Assembly (NCBI GenBank): GCA_025464875.1
Contig: JAODMV010000004.1
Location: 1-36,736, forward strand
From: Arthrobacter sp.
GTDB lineage: Bacteria; Actinomycetota; Actinomycetes; Actinomycetales; Micrococcaceae
DNA: 36,736 bases
Direction of reading: 5' to 3'
The translations under genes were made by a program, and so were the position numbers. The notes under the pieces were generated by a model that did no database searches, had not been told where the DNA came from, and saw nothing but the letters and a program-made list of their open reading frames with translations. The first letter of the stretch is position 1; every line of letters begins with the position of its first letter. This document shows positions 25,700 to 33,191 of this stretch, piece after piece.

Positions 25700-26983
25700 T
25701 CAGATCCAGGCGGTCCGGCGCAGCGGCGGTTCGGCGCCGCCCGGGCGCCGCACCAGGACCTGGTTGACCCCCGTAATGCCGGACTCGAAGCCCAAGGCGC
25801 TAGCGACCATATAGAGCCGCCATACCCGGGCCCGCCCTTCGCCGGCGGCCTGTACCGCCTCATCCCAGTGTGCTTCCAGGTTCTGCACCCAGGCCCGGAG
25901 TGTCAACGCGTAGTGTTGGCGCAGCGCCTCGACATCGAGCACCTCCAGGCCGTCAGCCTCGAGCGCGCCGACCATCTCGGCGAGACTGATCATCTCGCCG
26001 TCGGGAAAGACGTAGCGGGGAATGAAGGAGTCCGGGTTGGCCGGGGCCGGGCCGGCGTTCCAGGAGATCGCGTGGTTGAGGAGCCGACCGCCGGGACGAA
26101 GCAGCCGGTACAGCTGGGTGACGTAGTGAGGGGTCTGCGCGCGGCCGACGTGCTCGGACATGCCGATGGAGCTGATGGCGTCGAAGGGGCCGTCGTCGAC
26201 GTCGCGATAGTCCTGGACCCGGATGTCCACGCGGTCCGTCAACCCGGCGCCGGCCACCCTCTTGCGGGCCAGTGCGGCCTGTTCGGCGGAGAGCGTGACC
26301 CCGACGACCTCGACGCCGTAGCGCTGGGCGGCATGCAGGGCAAAGCTGCCCCAGCCGCAACCGACGTCCAGCACCCGCAGGCCCGGCTGCAAGCCCAGCT
26401 TGCGGCAGACCAGGTCAAGTTTTGCCTCCTGGGCGGCATCCAGCCCGACGCCTGCGTCGTTCCAGACCGCGCACGAGTACACCATCGAGGGGCCGAGGAC
26501 GAGGGAGTAAAAGTCGTTTCCGACGTCGTAATGGTGTGAGATCGCCACGGCATCGCGGCTCCTGGTGTGGCTGCGGCCGTGGCGGCCGATTCTTGCTTCC
26601 TCCGGGGGCAGCGCGGGGTTCGCCCCCAGCGCGCCGAGCCGGACGGCGACCTTGAGCACCGTGAAGAGTTCCCGTGCCGTCAGCGGGCGGAACGGTCCGG
26701 TCTCGGCGAACTTCCCGACGGAGCTCAGCGCCGCGAAACCTGCGAACATGTCGCCTGGGGCATCGATTTCGCCGGCGACGTATGCGCGGCTCAAACCGAG
26801 CTGCCCGGGAGACCACAGCATCCGGCGCAAGGCCCGGCGGCTTCGGAACTCTAGCACAGGGGCGTCGGCAGGGCCGGCCTCGGAACCGTCCCAGGCGCGC
26901 AGCCGGACCGGGATCTGGTCCGTGCCCAGGACGATGGCCAGCGCTCCGGCCAGCCGTGATGCCGCACCCGGCGTTTTTGTCAT
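25700..26983 (-). CDS. Cyclopropane-fatty-acyl-phospholipid-synthase-family methyltransferase
   Basis: The 427-residue protein has the SAM-binding motif VLDVGCGWGSFALHAAQ (from 204). CFA-synthase signatures are AISHHYDVGNDFYSL (147-161), MVYSCAVW, ISSIGMSEHVG and RYVFPDGEM. Family members transfer a methylene or methyl group from SAM to the double bond of membrane acyl chains. The N-terminal 120 residues form the lipid-interacting domain usual in actinobacterial versions. ATG 26983 has GTGAGG upstream. The frame continues upstream for 178 residues, but that part is low complexity and antisense to the decayed gerW, so it is not coding. Whether the product is a ring or a methyl branch cannot be told. 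Confidence 0.9.
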   Translation of the reverse strand: MTKTPGAASRLAGALAIVLGTDQIPVRLRAWDGSEAGPADAPVLEFRSRRALRRMLWSPGQLGLSRAYVAGEIDAPGDMFAGFAALSSVGKFAETGPFRPLTARELFTVLKVAVRLGALGANPALPPEEARIGRHGRSHTRSRDAVAISHHYDVGNDFYSLVLGPSMVYSCAVWNDAGVGLDAAQEAKLDLVCRKLGLQPGLRVLDVGCGWGSFALHAAQRYGVEVVGVTLSAEQAALARKRVAGAGLTDRVDIRVQDYRDVDDGPFDAISSIGMSEHVGRAQTPHYVTQLYRLLRPGGRLLNHAISWNAGPAPANPDSFIPRYVFPDGEMISLAEMVGALEADGLEVLDVEALRQHYALTLRAWVQNLEAHWDEAVQAAGEGRARVWRLYMVASALGFESGITGVNQVLVRRPGGAEPPLRRTAWI

Positions 26984-27118
26984 ATCCACTGCCTCACTTC
27001 CGGTGCCAGGGCCCGGCGGATGGTCCGGCACCGTGGCCGTCCAGACGCTAGAGCTTTGGGCCTGCGAAGAGCGTAACGGCTCTGGCGCTCCCCCGGCCAG
27101 ATGCCTCTCGTGAATGCC

Positions 27119-27447
27119 ATGCCTGACGCTTTTTCCTCCCTCGTGGAAACGTTCAAGAATGTGGCTGTATCCAAGGCCTACGGCCCGGCCGTCCAGGTGG
27201 CGAGAGCTGATCCCGGTGGCCTTGGTGTCCTTTGGGTTCGGGGGCGGCAGTGACCCTGAAGCCGGCGACGGCAACGGTGCTGCCGGCGGAGGGGGTGCTT
27301 CGTCCTCCCGCTTGGCGTGTATTGCCGAGGCCGCGGCGGGCACGTGGTTTTCCGGCCCAACACGATCGCGCTCCTGGCCGGATGGTCCCGCCGGTGTATG
27401 CCGTGGGGGTTTCCGCCCGCGGACTGCTTCGGTCGGCGCGGCACTAG
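27119..27447 (+). pseudogene. GerW/YtfJ-family gene, broken by three frame changes
   Basis: Three frames together spell one GerW-like protein. Frame 1 from ATG 27119: MPDAFSSLVETFKNVAVSKAY. Frame 2 from about 27204: ELIPVALVSFGFGGGS, with a Gly-rich run. Back in frame 1 from about 27296: LPLGVYCRGRGGHVVFRPNT and IALLAG. A third frame from about 27382: VPPVYAVGVSARGLLRSARH, ending at TAG 27445-27447. VALVSFGFGGGS and the FxPNTIALLA segment are characteristic of YtfJ/GerW. The function in non-sporulating actinobacteria is unknown. The order is intact and only the frame is lost, so either the gene decayed recently or the sequence contains clustered indel errors. The flanking genes have none. Confidence 0.75.
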
Positions 27448-27558
27448 GGCCCGCCGCCGAACGGGGGCACATTGACACGGAAACGCCGGTAGCCGGGGAG
27501 GAAGAAGCCGCGCCCACCGTTGAAGTGCCCCCGGACGGAGTGTCGCCCCATACCGAAG

Positions 27559-28581
27559 TCAGTCGTGGCTCCGTGCCCGGCTTGGCTGCACCCGCGAGGG
27601 TTCACCTGGCATCTTCGGAAAGTCCGGCGGGAAGGGAAGCTCTCCGAGTCCGGACGCGACGTCCCGATCCCACCACCGAAGAAGGGCGTCGATGGTGCCT
27701 GCGGTGGAGTGCATCCCCGCCCACGGATCACCCGTGGTTTTGAGTCGCTGCGGCACGGTGGCGATCGTGAAATCTTTCGGATCGGCGCTCTCGAGTTCTT
27801 CCCAGTGGATCGGGCAGGAGACCGTAGCGTTTGGCAGGGCACGCGGGCTGTAGGCCCCCGCGATCGTGCGGTCGCGGTTCGCCTGGTTGAAATCGACGAA
27901 TACCCGCCTGCCGCGCTCCTCTTTCCACCAGGCGGTCGTGACCTTCTCGGGCATGCGCCGCTCCAGTTCGCGGGCGGCGGCGATGACGGCGTGCCTCACG
28001 TCCAGGAACTCCCTGGTGGGCTCGATCGGGGCGAAGACATGCAGGCCGCGGCTCCCGGACGTCTTGATGAAAGCTGTCAGCCCCGCCTCGGCCAGCACCG
28101 AGCGCAACTCTTCGGCGGCCGGTTTGGCGTCCTCGAACCCCGTGCCCGGCTGCGGGTCGAGGTCGATGCGGAGCTGGTCCGGGTTGTCCGGGTTCCCTGC
28201 CCGTGAGGCCCAGGGGTGGAACACCACTGTGTTCATCTGCACCGCCCAGACCGCGGCCGCCACTTCCTCCAGGACCAGCTGAGGATGCGAGCGTCCGCTC
28301 GGATAGCTCACGCTCACAGAGCGCACGTACTCCGGCGCGCCCTTCGGAGGATTCTTCGAAAAGAATTGCTCACCTTCAACGTTTTCCGAGAACCGCTGCA
28401 GGGTCATGGGCCGGTCGCCGTTCGCCTCCACGAAGGCGTCCCCGACATCGACAACATAATGGGCGAGGTCCAGCTTCGTCAGTCCGAGCTTCGGCCACAG
28501 GACCCTGCCGGGGCTCGATATTCTGACTTCCCGGGCACCGTGCGGACCGTGGACCACGACCTTGGCTTCTTCCTTGACCAT
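27559..28581 (-). CDS. LigD-type polymerase/primase domain protein, stand-alone
   Basis: This is an archaeo-eukaryotic-primase-like PolDom of the bacterial NHEJ system, here without ligase or nuclease domains (340 aa). The catalytic metal ligands Asp140 and Asp142 lie in LRIDLDPQPG, His181 in TSGSRGLHVF and Asp230 in RRVFVDFNQ. Further family segments are RVLWPKLGLTKLDLAHY and RDRTIAGAYSPRALPNATVS. Such proteins add ribo- or deoxynucleotides at broken ends. Stand-alone copies occur next to separate ligase genes in actinobacteria. No ku or ligase gene is visible here. The start ATG 28581 lacks a good ribosome-binding site but matches the usual N-terminus. Confidence 0.92.
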   Translation of the reverse strand: MVKEEAKVVVHGPHGAREVRISSPGRVLWPKLGLTKLDLAHYVVDVGDAFVEANGDRPMTLQRFSENVEGEQFFSKNPPKGAPEYVRSVSVSYPSGRSHPQLVLEEVAAAVWAVQMNTVVFHPWASRAGNPDNPDQLRIDLDPQPGTGFEDAKPAAEELRSVLAEAGLTAFIKTSGSRGLHVFAPIEPTREFLDVRHAVIAAARELERRMPEKVTTAWWKEERGRRVFVDFNQANRDRTIAGAYSPRALPNATVSCPIHWEELESADPKDFTIATVPQRLKTTGDPWAGMHSTAGTIDALLRWWDRDVASGLGELPFPPDFPKMPGEPSRVQPSRARSHD

Positions 28582-28625
28582 GGGGACAAGCTACTCCCAG
28601 AAAGTCTCCACTGAACAGTCCGGAG

Positions 28626-28915
28626 TTACAGGCAACTGGGCTGGAAAGCCGGATCGGCGGGACCATTCGGAACGGCGAGAGCATTGGCAACCCGCTGCTG
28701 GACGACAGGGTCCTTCGGCGCCTGGTCATGCTCGATGACATCGGCCGGGCACTTGTCCTGGATCGTGATGTTCGTGACCTGCTTTGCCGAACCCTTGAGG
28801 ATCTGGCCCTGGTAAGGGGTGACGACCTCATCAAGCCGGCGCGATGCCGATCAGATATGGATCCGGCGAGAACGACGGCGGCGGCGATGGAAAGTGTTCT
28901 CTTCAGTAGCGACAT
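28626..28915 (-). pseudogene. Secreted lipase/esterase remnant: signal peptide joined to C-terminus
   Basis: From ATG 28915, with GAGG upstream, comes a good signal-peptide start (MSLLKRTLSIAAAVVLAGSI). Around 28830-28860 the frame changes. The next frame reads DEVVTPYQGQILKG and later ITIQDKCPADVIEHDQ, ending FQPSCL and TAA at 28626-28628. DEVVTPY plus a QDxCPxDxxEH segment is the C-terminal pattern of actinobacterial secreted triacylglycerol lipases (alpha/beta-hydrolase), carrying the last catalytic Asp/His. The 200 or so residues between, including the GxSxG serine, are missing. The simplest explanation is an internal deletion of roughly 600 bases that also shifted frame. The family name is from memory and should be confirmed. 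Confidence 0.65.
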
Positions 28916-29135
28916 GGAAACCTCGTCGTTGTTGCGCTTCGTCGAGCAGGCGGGCCGAACACCACGCCACCGGCTGTGGCGCAGCCCATGTTTCTTCACG
29001 CTAGCCAACGGGAGCGGATCCGCGGTGGATTCTGCACGAATGTGCAGGAACCGTCCGCGTTGCCGGATCGGCGCCAGGGTAGGTGCCGTGAGCCAGGAGT
29101 TCCCATGAAGGGGCCGGGCGTGAAAGATGGTGCCC

Positions 29136-29357
29136 ATGAGTGCAACATATGAAGCGTCCCGGCCCGTCACCTCCGACAGCCCCGAGGAGGTGGCTTCAGC
29201 GGTCCGGGCGGCCACACAGGAACTTCGCGACACGTTGGAGAGCAACGGAATCAACGCCACTTTTGAAGATCTTGCCCTGCTCGGGCACTCGGAGTCCTGG
29301 GATGGCGACGGGCAGCGGTGGGTCCATGTCAGCTGGGATGGCGAAGAGGCGGGGTAG
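29136..29357 (+). CDS. Small acidic hypothetical protein (73 aa)
   Basis: I do not recognise this protein. It starts MSATYEASRPVTSDSPEEVA, is acidic and Ala/Glu-rich, and ends SWDGDGQRWVHVSWDGEEAG. The middle, VRAATQELRDTLESNGINATF, looks like one amphipathic helix. It has no signal or membrane segment. A GTG/ATG choice exists nine bases upstream (29127), and the ribosome-binding site is weak (gaaaga). Composition and codon use are like its neighbours, so it is probably real. Confidence 0.5.
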   Translation: MSATYEASRPVTSDSPEEVASAVRAATQELRDTLESNGINATFEDLALLGHSESWDGDGQRWVHVSWDGEEAG

Positions 29358-29424
29358 CGCCAGGAACGGCTGAAGCGTGAACGGAGATGGCACACTGGGT
29401 CTGAACTATGTGGAAGGAGACCCG

Positions 29425-30318
29425 TTGGAGCCACTTTCGGATGTTGAGGTGCCCAGATGGTGGAAGGATCTCGGATTGCCGGGGCTGGTGGATATTCACA
29501 CCCACTTCCTGCCAGACCGCATGATGCGCCGGGTATGGGCGCATTTCGACGAGGCCGGCCCGCTGATTGGGCGCCCCTGGCCGATCACCTATCGGGGAGA
29601 CGAGGCGAACCGATTGGCGCACCTCCGGCAGATGGGGATCCGCCGCTTCACCGCCCTGACCTACGCGCACCGGCCCGGCATGGCCGCCGACCTCACCGAC
29701 TTCGCCTTGGACTTGGCCGCGGCAGAACCGGACTGTGTTCCGAGCGCGACATTCTTCCCCGAGGACGGCGTTCTGGACCAGGTGCGCTCAGCGCTTGAGC
29801 GCGGCGCCCGGGTGTTCAAGGTCCACGCCCAGGTGGGCGGATTTGACCTGCGCGAACCCGTGCTCGACCCGGTCTGGGGACTCCTGGCCGACGCCGCGGT
29901 GCCGGTGGTGGTGCACGTGGGCAGCGGCCCTGTTCCACGGGCAGGTTTCACCGGGCCGGACAAGCTGGAGGGCGTGATGCGGCGGCATCCCAACTTGACG
30001 GCCGTCGTGGCCCATCTTGGCGCACCGGAGTATGCCGAGTTCCTCGACCTGGCCCAGAGTTACCCGCGCCTTCATGTGGACACCACCATGGTGTTCACCG
30101 ATTTCTTCGAGGCAGGAGCCCCGTTCCCCTCCGCGCTTTTGCCGCGGCTGGTGGAGCTCGCCGACCGGGTCGTCCTCGGCAGCGACTTCCCGAACATCCC
30201 TTACAACTACGCCCATCAGTTGGAGGCGCTGGAACGGCTCCGTGACAAGGAGCCCCGCCTCGACGACGACTGGCTGCGCGCCGTCTGCTGGTCCAACGGA
30301 CACAGGCTGATCGGGTAG
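29425..30318 (+). CDS. Amidohydrolase-family metal-dependent hydrolase
   Basis: This is an amidohydrolase-2 (ACMSD-like) TIM barrel. The metal-binding HxH is His25/His27 in LVDIHTHFLP. Further ligands are in FKVHAQVGGFD, VVHVGSG and VAHLGAPEYAEF, and the catalytic Asp in LGSDFPNIPYNYAHQ. The substrate is unknown; the family includes decarboxylases and hydrolases of aromatic or lactone substrates. I prefer TTG 29425 because AAGGAG sits five bases before it, giving MEPLSDVEVPRWWKDLGLPG. GTG 29377 is the alternative, adding 16 residues. It may be co-transcribed with the small gene before it. Confidence 0.83.
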   Translation: MEPLSDVEVPRWWKDLGLPGLVDIHTHFLPDRMMRRVWAHFDEAGPLIGRPWPITYRGDEANRLAHLRQMGIRRFTALTYAHRPGMAADLTDFALDLAAAEPDCVPSATFFPEDGVLDQVRSALERGARVFKVHAQVGGFDLREPVLDPVWGLLADAAVPVVVHVGSGPVPRAGFTGPDKLEGVMRRHPNLTAVVAHLGAPEYAEFLDLAQSYPRLHVDTTMVFTDFFEAGAPFPSALLPRLVELADRVVLGSDFPNIPYNYAHQLEALERLRDKEPRLDDDWLRAVCWSNGHRLIG

Positions 30319-30359
30319 GGGGCCGCCGTTAAATCGTGAAACCCTGGGTACTTGAAGTC

Positions 30360-30377
30360 TAGTAAGCGTGCTGATTA
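30360..30377. promoter_or_regulatory. Imperfect palindrome upstream of the GlsB-like gene
   Basis: TAGTAAGC-GT-GCTGATTA at 30360-30377 is a two-arm inverted repeat with 6 of 8 positions paired, 56 bases before the start codon. A TTGAAG (30352-30357) lies just upstream as a possible -35. I recall similar TAGTAAGC-type palindromes near stress genes in Micrococcaceae, but cannot check this. Confidence 0.35.
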
Positions 30378-30432
30378 ACTCATGAGTATCGCCGCATACG
30401 TCGGCAGCGTCATATCGAAAGGATGTGCAGTC

Positions 30433-30699
30433 ATGGGAATTCTTGGATGGCTCATACTCGGGCTTATCGCGGGGGCCATTGCTAAAGCCATACTTCCTGG
30501 GAGGCAGGGCGGAGGCTGGGTCGTCACCCTCGTTCTGGGCGTTGTCGGGGCGATACTCGGCGGATGGATCGGATCGCTGATCTTCGGCGGGGGGCTCGGT
30601 GATTTCTTCGACCTCCGAACGTGGCTACTCGCCATCCTCGGCGCTGTCATCGTGCTGCTGATCTACGGCGCCGTCGCGGGCCGCAGGACCCGGGCCTGA
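30433..30699 (+). CDS. GlsB/YeaQ/YmgE-family stress-response membrane protein (88 aa)
   Basis: The three-helix, Gly-rich membrane protein starts MGILGWLILGLIAGAIAKA. It contains the family's PGRQGGGWVVTLVLGVVGA and GGWIGSLIFGGG, then a last helix WLLAILGAVIVLLIYGAV and a basic tail GRRTRA. Members are induced by stationary phase, osmotic or envelope stress; the molecular role is unknown. ATG 30433 has AAAGGATG upstream. A strong terminator follows 95 bases after the stop. Confidence 0.92.
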   Translation: MGILGWLILGLIAGAIAKAILPGRQGGGWVVTLVLGVVGAILGGWIGSLIFGGGLGDFFDLRTWLLAILGAVIVLLIYGAVAGRRTRA

Positions 30700-30793
30700 G
30701 CAGTCGACGCATGACTGCGAGGAGCAAACAGCCCCAGCACTGACGGGCACGGCATCCAGGTGCTGTCAACCCGAGGGCGACTATAGATCGAAG

Positions 30794-30830
30794 GTGGCGG
30801 CCTGCTCAAAGGAGCAGGCCGCCACTCTTT
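30794..30830 (+). terminator. Strong intrinsic terminator, 14-bp perfect stem
   Basis: GTGGCGGCCTGCTC (30794-30807) pairs perfectly with GAGCAGGCCGCCAC (30812-30825) around the loop AAAG, followed by TCTTTGTT. This is the best intrinsic terminator in the window. It ends transcription of the GlsB-like gene and insulates the decayed gene on the other strand. Confidence 0.85.
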
Positions 30831-30853
30831 GTTCCGTACCCGTCGAAGCCCGG

Positions 30854-31380
30854 CTAATGATCGTCTGCGGACGACTGGCGGCGATAGCGTTCCCGCTGGC
30901 CGTACGTGGCGCGCAGGATGTCGTCCTTGGACTCGAAACCGGAGCCGGGCGCGCCACCGACGAGGATGTTGTCATCCAGGCAACCTCGCATGGACCACGC
31001 AAGGTCGGCGACGGTGGCGCTGACGCGGCGGTGGATGTTCACGGCGCCCAAAGCAGGCAAAGAATCCAACGCGATCGGCTGGGCGTCGGCCACCTCAACC
31101 ACGAGGGTGCGGCTTTCGAAGCGGATGGGCAGATCGGTCACGCCGACCATGACGTCCCAGTCGAACCGGCGCAGGATCTTCCCCAGGGCGCCCAGCATCC
31201 GCGGCCACCTCGGCCGTCACCTCCGGTTCGACCGCCACCCCAAGGGTCCGTTCCCGTATGGTGTTCACTTCCGCCGACCCATCCGGCACGGCCAGTCTGC
31301 CGCGAGATTCACGAGCACCCCACAGTCCGCGCCCCGGTGAACAGCGCACGGCCGCCGCATATGGGAGTTCAAGGCGCAGC
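30854..31380 (-). pseudogene. Unidentified gene decayed by several single-base frameshifts
   Basis: Read on the minus strand, one protein can be followed through three frames: ALFTGA, then LWGVLVNLAADWP, then AVPDGSAEVNTIRERTLGVAVEP and EVTAEVAA. After one extra base near 31200 comes MLGALGKILRRFDWDVMVGV, TDLPIRFESRTLVVEVADAQ, GAVNIHRRVSATVADLAWSM and ILRATYGQRERYRR, with a stop at 30854-30856. The longest intact piece is 114 codons (30854-31198). I do not recognise the family; LWGVLVNLAADWP suggests a membrane segment near the left end. The N-terminal part is missing and the DUF308 gene follows directly. The consistent reading across frames argues for a real former gene. Confidence 0.55.
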
Positions 31381-31935
31381 TCAGGCGGGGGTCTTGGCCA
31401 GCCTGCGCAACTCAATCCCGGACGCGATGAGCAGTGCGCCGGTGACAATCGCAAAGGCCGACAGCAGACCCAGAAGACTGAGGATCCCGGCCCCGGGAAA
31501 AAGCATCATCAGGAGTCCGAAAAGTGTGGTGACTATGCCGGTAACAAGCCAGAGCCACCACCGTCGAACTGTCTTCTTGACTTCGAAGGCGAGCGCGATC
31601 TGTGAGACGCCCAGGATCACCGCCCATACTCCTATGACGATGGCCAGGACCAGCGCGGTAATGCCGGGCCAGACCAGAGCCACGATGCCCGCGAGAACGG
31701 AGACAACGCCGCCCACGATTTGCCAGGCGGAGCGGCTCTCTTTGTTCCGGATGTATTGCCCGATGCTGGTGACGCCATCAATGATGGCGTAGATGCCGAA
31801 GAGAAAGACCAGTGCGATGACGGTCGGCCCCGGCCATAGGATAACCAGGACGCCAAACAGGACGGCGACGACTCCCCGGATCAGCAAAGCCGTGCCGGAG
31901 CCCTTGAATAGGCTTTTTGCTACAGCTTCAGACAT
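31381..31935 (-). CDS. HdeD/DUF308-family membrane protein (184 aa)
   Basis: Six hydrophobic helices in three repeats of a DUF308 unit are visible, for example LLIRGVVAVLFGVLVILWPG, VVSVLAGIVALVWPG and LVTGIVTTLFGLLMMLFPGA. Each has the RG/G...WPG pattern typical of HdeD-like acid-resistance proteins. Their function outside enterobacteria is not established. ATG 31935 has GGAGG upstream; a longer frame to 32010 lacks a site. It sits among other stress-type genes and just upstream of a decayed gene on the same strand. Confidence 0.88.
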   Translation of the reverse strand: MSEAVAKSLFKGSGTALLIRGVVAVLFGVLVILWPGPTVIALVFLFGIYAIIDGVTSIGQYIRNKESRSAWQIVGGVVSVLAGIVALVWPGITALVLAIVIGVWAVILGVSQIALAFEVKKTVRRWWLWLVTGIVTTLFGLLMMLFPGAGILSLLGLLSAFAIVTGALLIASGIELRRLAKTPA

Positions 31936-32086
31936 GGTCGTACCTCCACTCCATCGCACCTTTGAGTCTCCTCCTGAATCAGTCCACCCGCGTGACCCTG
32001 ACATGTCCAAAAACTGCCGGGTTCTGGCTCTGGCAGGTCCTACGGCGAGCCGCTCGGGTATTCACCGCAGGACCTGTCAGGCCCGC

Positions 32087-32590
32087 TCACTCTTCGTGGG
32101 AGGGCACCACAAGAACCGGCCGGGCTTGCTCCCGGGTCAGGGTCGCGGACACCGACCCTTCCAGCGCCCGGGCCATACGGGCGAGGCGCCCCGGGCGCGG
32201 CCCGCCGACAACGAGCAATGACGCGTCCGTGCTCTCTGCCATCCGGTCAAGCGCGTGGGCCACCTCTCCGTTCAGCACCCGGAAGGACCAAAGCCCGCCG
32301 GGCGGCCCGAGAATGGTTTGAAGCCTCTGCAGCACCTCCTCCGAGGGGAAGTCTGCTTCAACATTGACCGCCGGATCCAGCGACGAGGCTGTCCGCGATC
32401 GTGCGGACTCCCATTCAGTGAGGTAGCTGGCGGGATCCACGAAAGCGCAGATCAGGTGCAACCCCAGCCCCGACGCGAGCCCCGCCGCCGTCCTGAGCAA
32501 ATCCTCCGGAAAATGCCACGCCACTCCCAACACGATCGGCCCGTCCAGACGCCTGTTGCCTGAGAAGCCCGGTTCGCCTGAAGACCCCAT
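32087..32590 (-). CDS. Universal-stress-protein-family protein (single domain)
   Basis: The 167 residues form one Usp fold: PIVLGVAWHFPEDLLRTAAG at the start and HLICAFVDPASYL. The C-terminal nucleotide-binding pattern is LLVVGGPRPGRLARM ... GSVSATLTREQARPVLVVP, close to G-2X-G-9X-G-(S/T) and compatible with ATP binding. USPs are cytoplasmic and induced by starvation or hypoxia. The start at 32590 has only a weak ribosome-binding site. A shorter start is possible, but the family's first strand requires at least residue 18. Confidence 0.8.
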   Translation of the reverse strand: MGSSGEPGFSGNRRLDGPIVLGVAWHFPEDLLRTAAGLASGLGLHLICAFVDPASYLTEWESARSRTASSLDPAVNVEADFPSEEVLQRLQTILGPPGGLWSFRVLNGEVAHALDRMAESTDASLLVVGGPRPGRLARMARALEGSVSATLTREQARPVLVVPSHEE

Positions 32591-32668
32591 CAGTTAACCC
32601 GTCCGCATGCCAGGGAGCCGAACCGACCGCGGGCGAGGGAGCGCCCATACACGGACAGCAGCTGGGGG

Positions 32669-33061
32669 CTAGGCCCAGAATTCGTCACCCTGCGCTGTGT
32701 CCTCGAAGAACTCCCGGCCCTCATTGATCTTGCCGTCTCGAAGCCGGAACGCGAGCGCGCCGTACGTGTCCAGGGTCCTCCCCTTGTTCTCTGCCTGGCT
32801 GTGCTGCAGCGCGACGGTGTGGTTCTCCCCTGCGATGACGTCCTGGACTGTCGCCGTGAAGGTTCCGGCGGAGCGCGTCGCCAGTTCACCGAAATACGCC
32901 AGGATTGCCTCGCGTCCTTGCTTCTTGCCCGAAAGCGCACCGTTTCCGGCGACATGCCAGACTGCGTCCTCCGCGAAAAGTTCGCCAAGTGTCGCCATGT
33001 CTCCCGCGCTGAACGCCTCGTACCCGCGCCGGATCAGTTCAGCGTTTTCCTGGGTTGCCAT
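32669..33061 (-). CDS. NTF2-like / SnoaL-type protein (130 aa)
   Basis: The protein is a single cone-shaped NTF2-like domain: MATQENAELIRRGYEAFSAG, DMATLGELFAEDAVWHVAG, FTATVQDVIAGENHTVAL and TYGALAFRLRDGKINEGREF. This is the ketosteroid-isomerase-like layout of DUF4440/SnoaL proteins, which may bind or isomerise small hydrophobic molecules; the ligand is unknown. ATG 33061 has GAGG eight bases upstream; GTG 33070 is possible. It forms part of a minus-strand run with the MFS gene upstream, separated by 130 bases. Confidence 0.85.
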   Translation of the reverse strand: MATQENAELIRRGYEAFSAGDMATLGELFAEDAVWHVAGNGALSGKKQGREAILAYFGELATRSAGTFTATVQDVIAGENHTVALQHSQAENKGRTLDTYGALAFRLRDGKINEGREFFEDTAQGDEFWA

Positions 33062-33191
33062 CTCGGCCACCTCACCGTCATCGTCGTCGAGTCGCTCTCG
33101 AACGGCTTAAGGCTATTCCTGGCCAATCCGCTTGTCGATGGCCCGGCGACGGGAGCGGGCATGCTTCGCGCGCGTTTAGGGACAGTCCTGG

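Noticed and set aside
26984-27517. 178-residue N-terminal extension of the CFA-synthase-like protein
   Set aside because: It is low complexity, lies antisense to the broken gerW gene, and ATG 26983 has a ribosome-binding site and the expected family N-terminus.
27114-27743. 209-codon plus-strand frame
   Set aside because: Only a short central part (LIPVALVSFGFGGGS) is meaningful and belongs to the frameshifted gerW. The rest runs into the antisense of the LigD polymerase gene.
29032-29047. Inverted repeat CTGCAC-GAAT-GTGCAG upstream of the lipase relic
   Set aside because: It is perfect but short. It is near the promoter of a dead gene and no regulator is adjacent, so chance is likely.
30794-31792. 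332-codon plus-strand frame over the terminator and the decayed gene
   Set aside because: It starts inside a terminator hairpin, is low complexity, and is antisense to the DUF308 gene and to the relic with better protein-like content.
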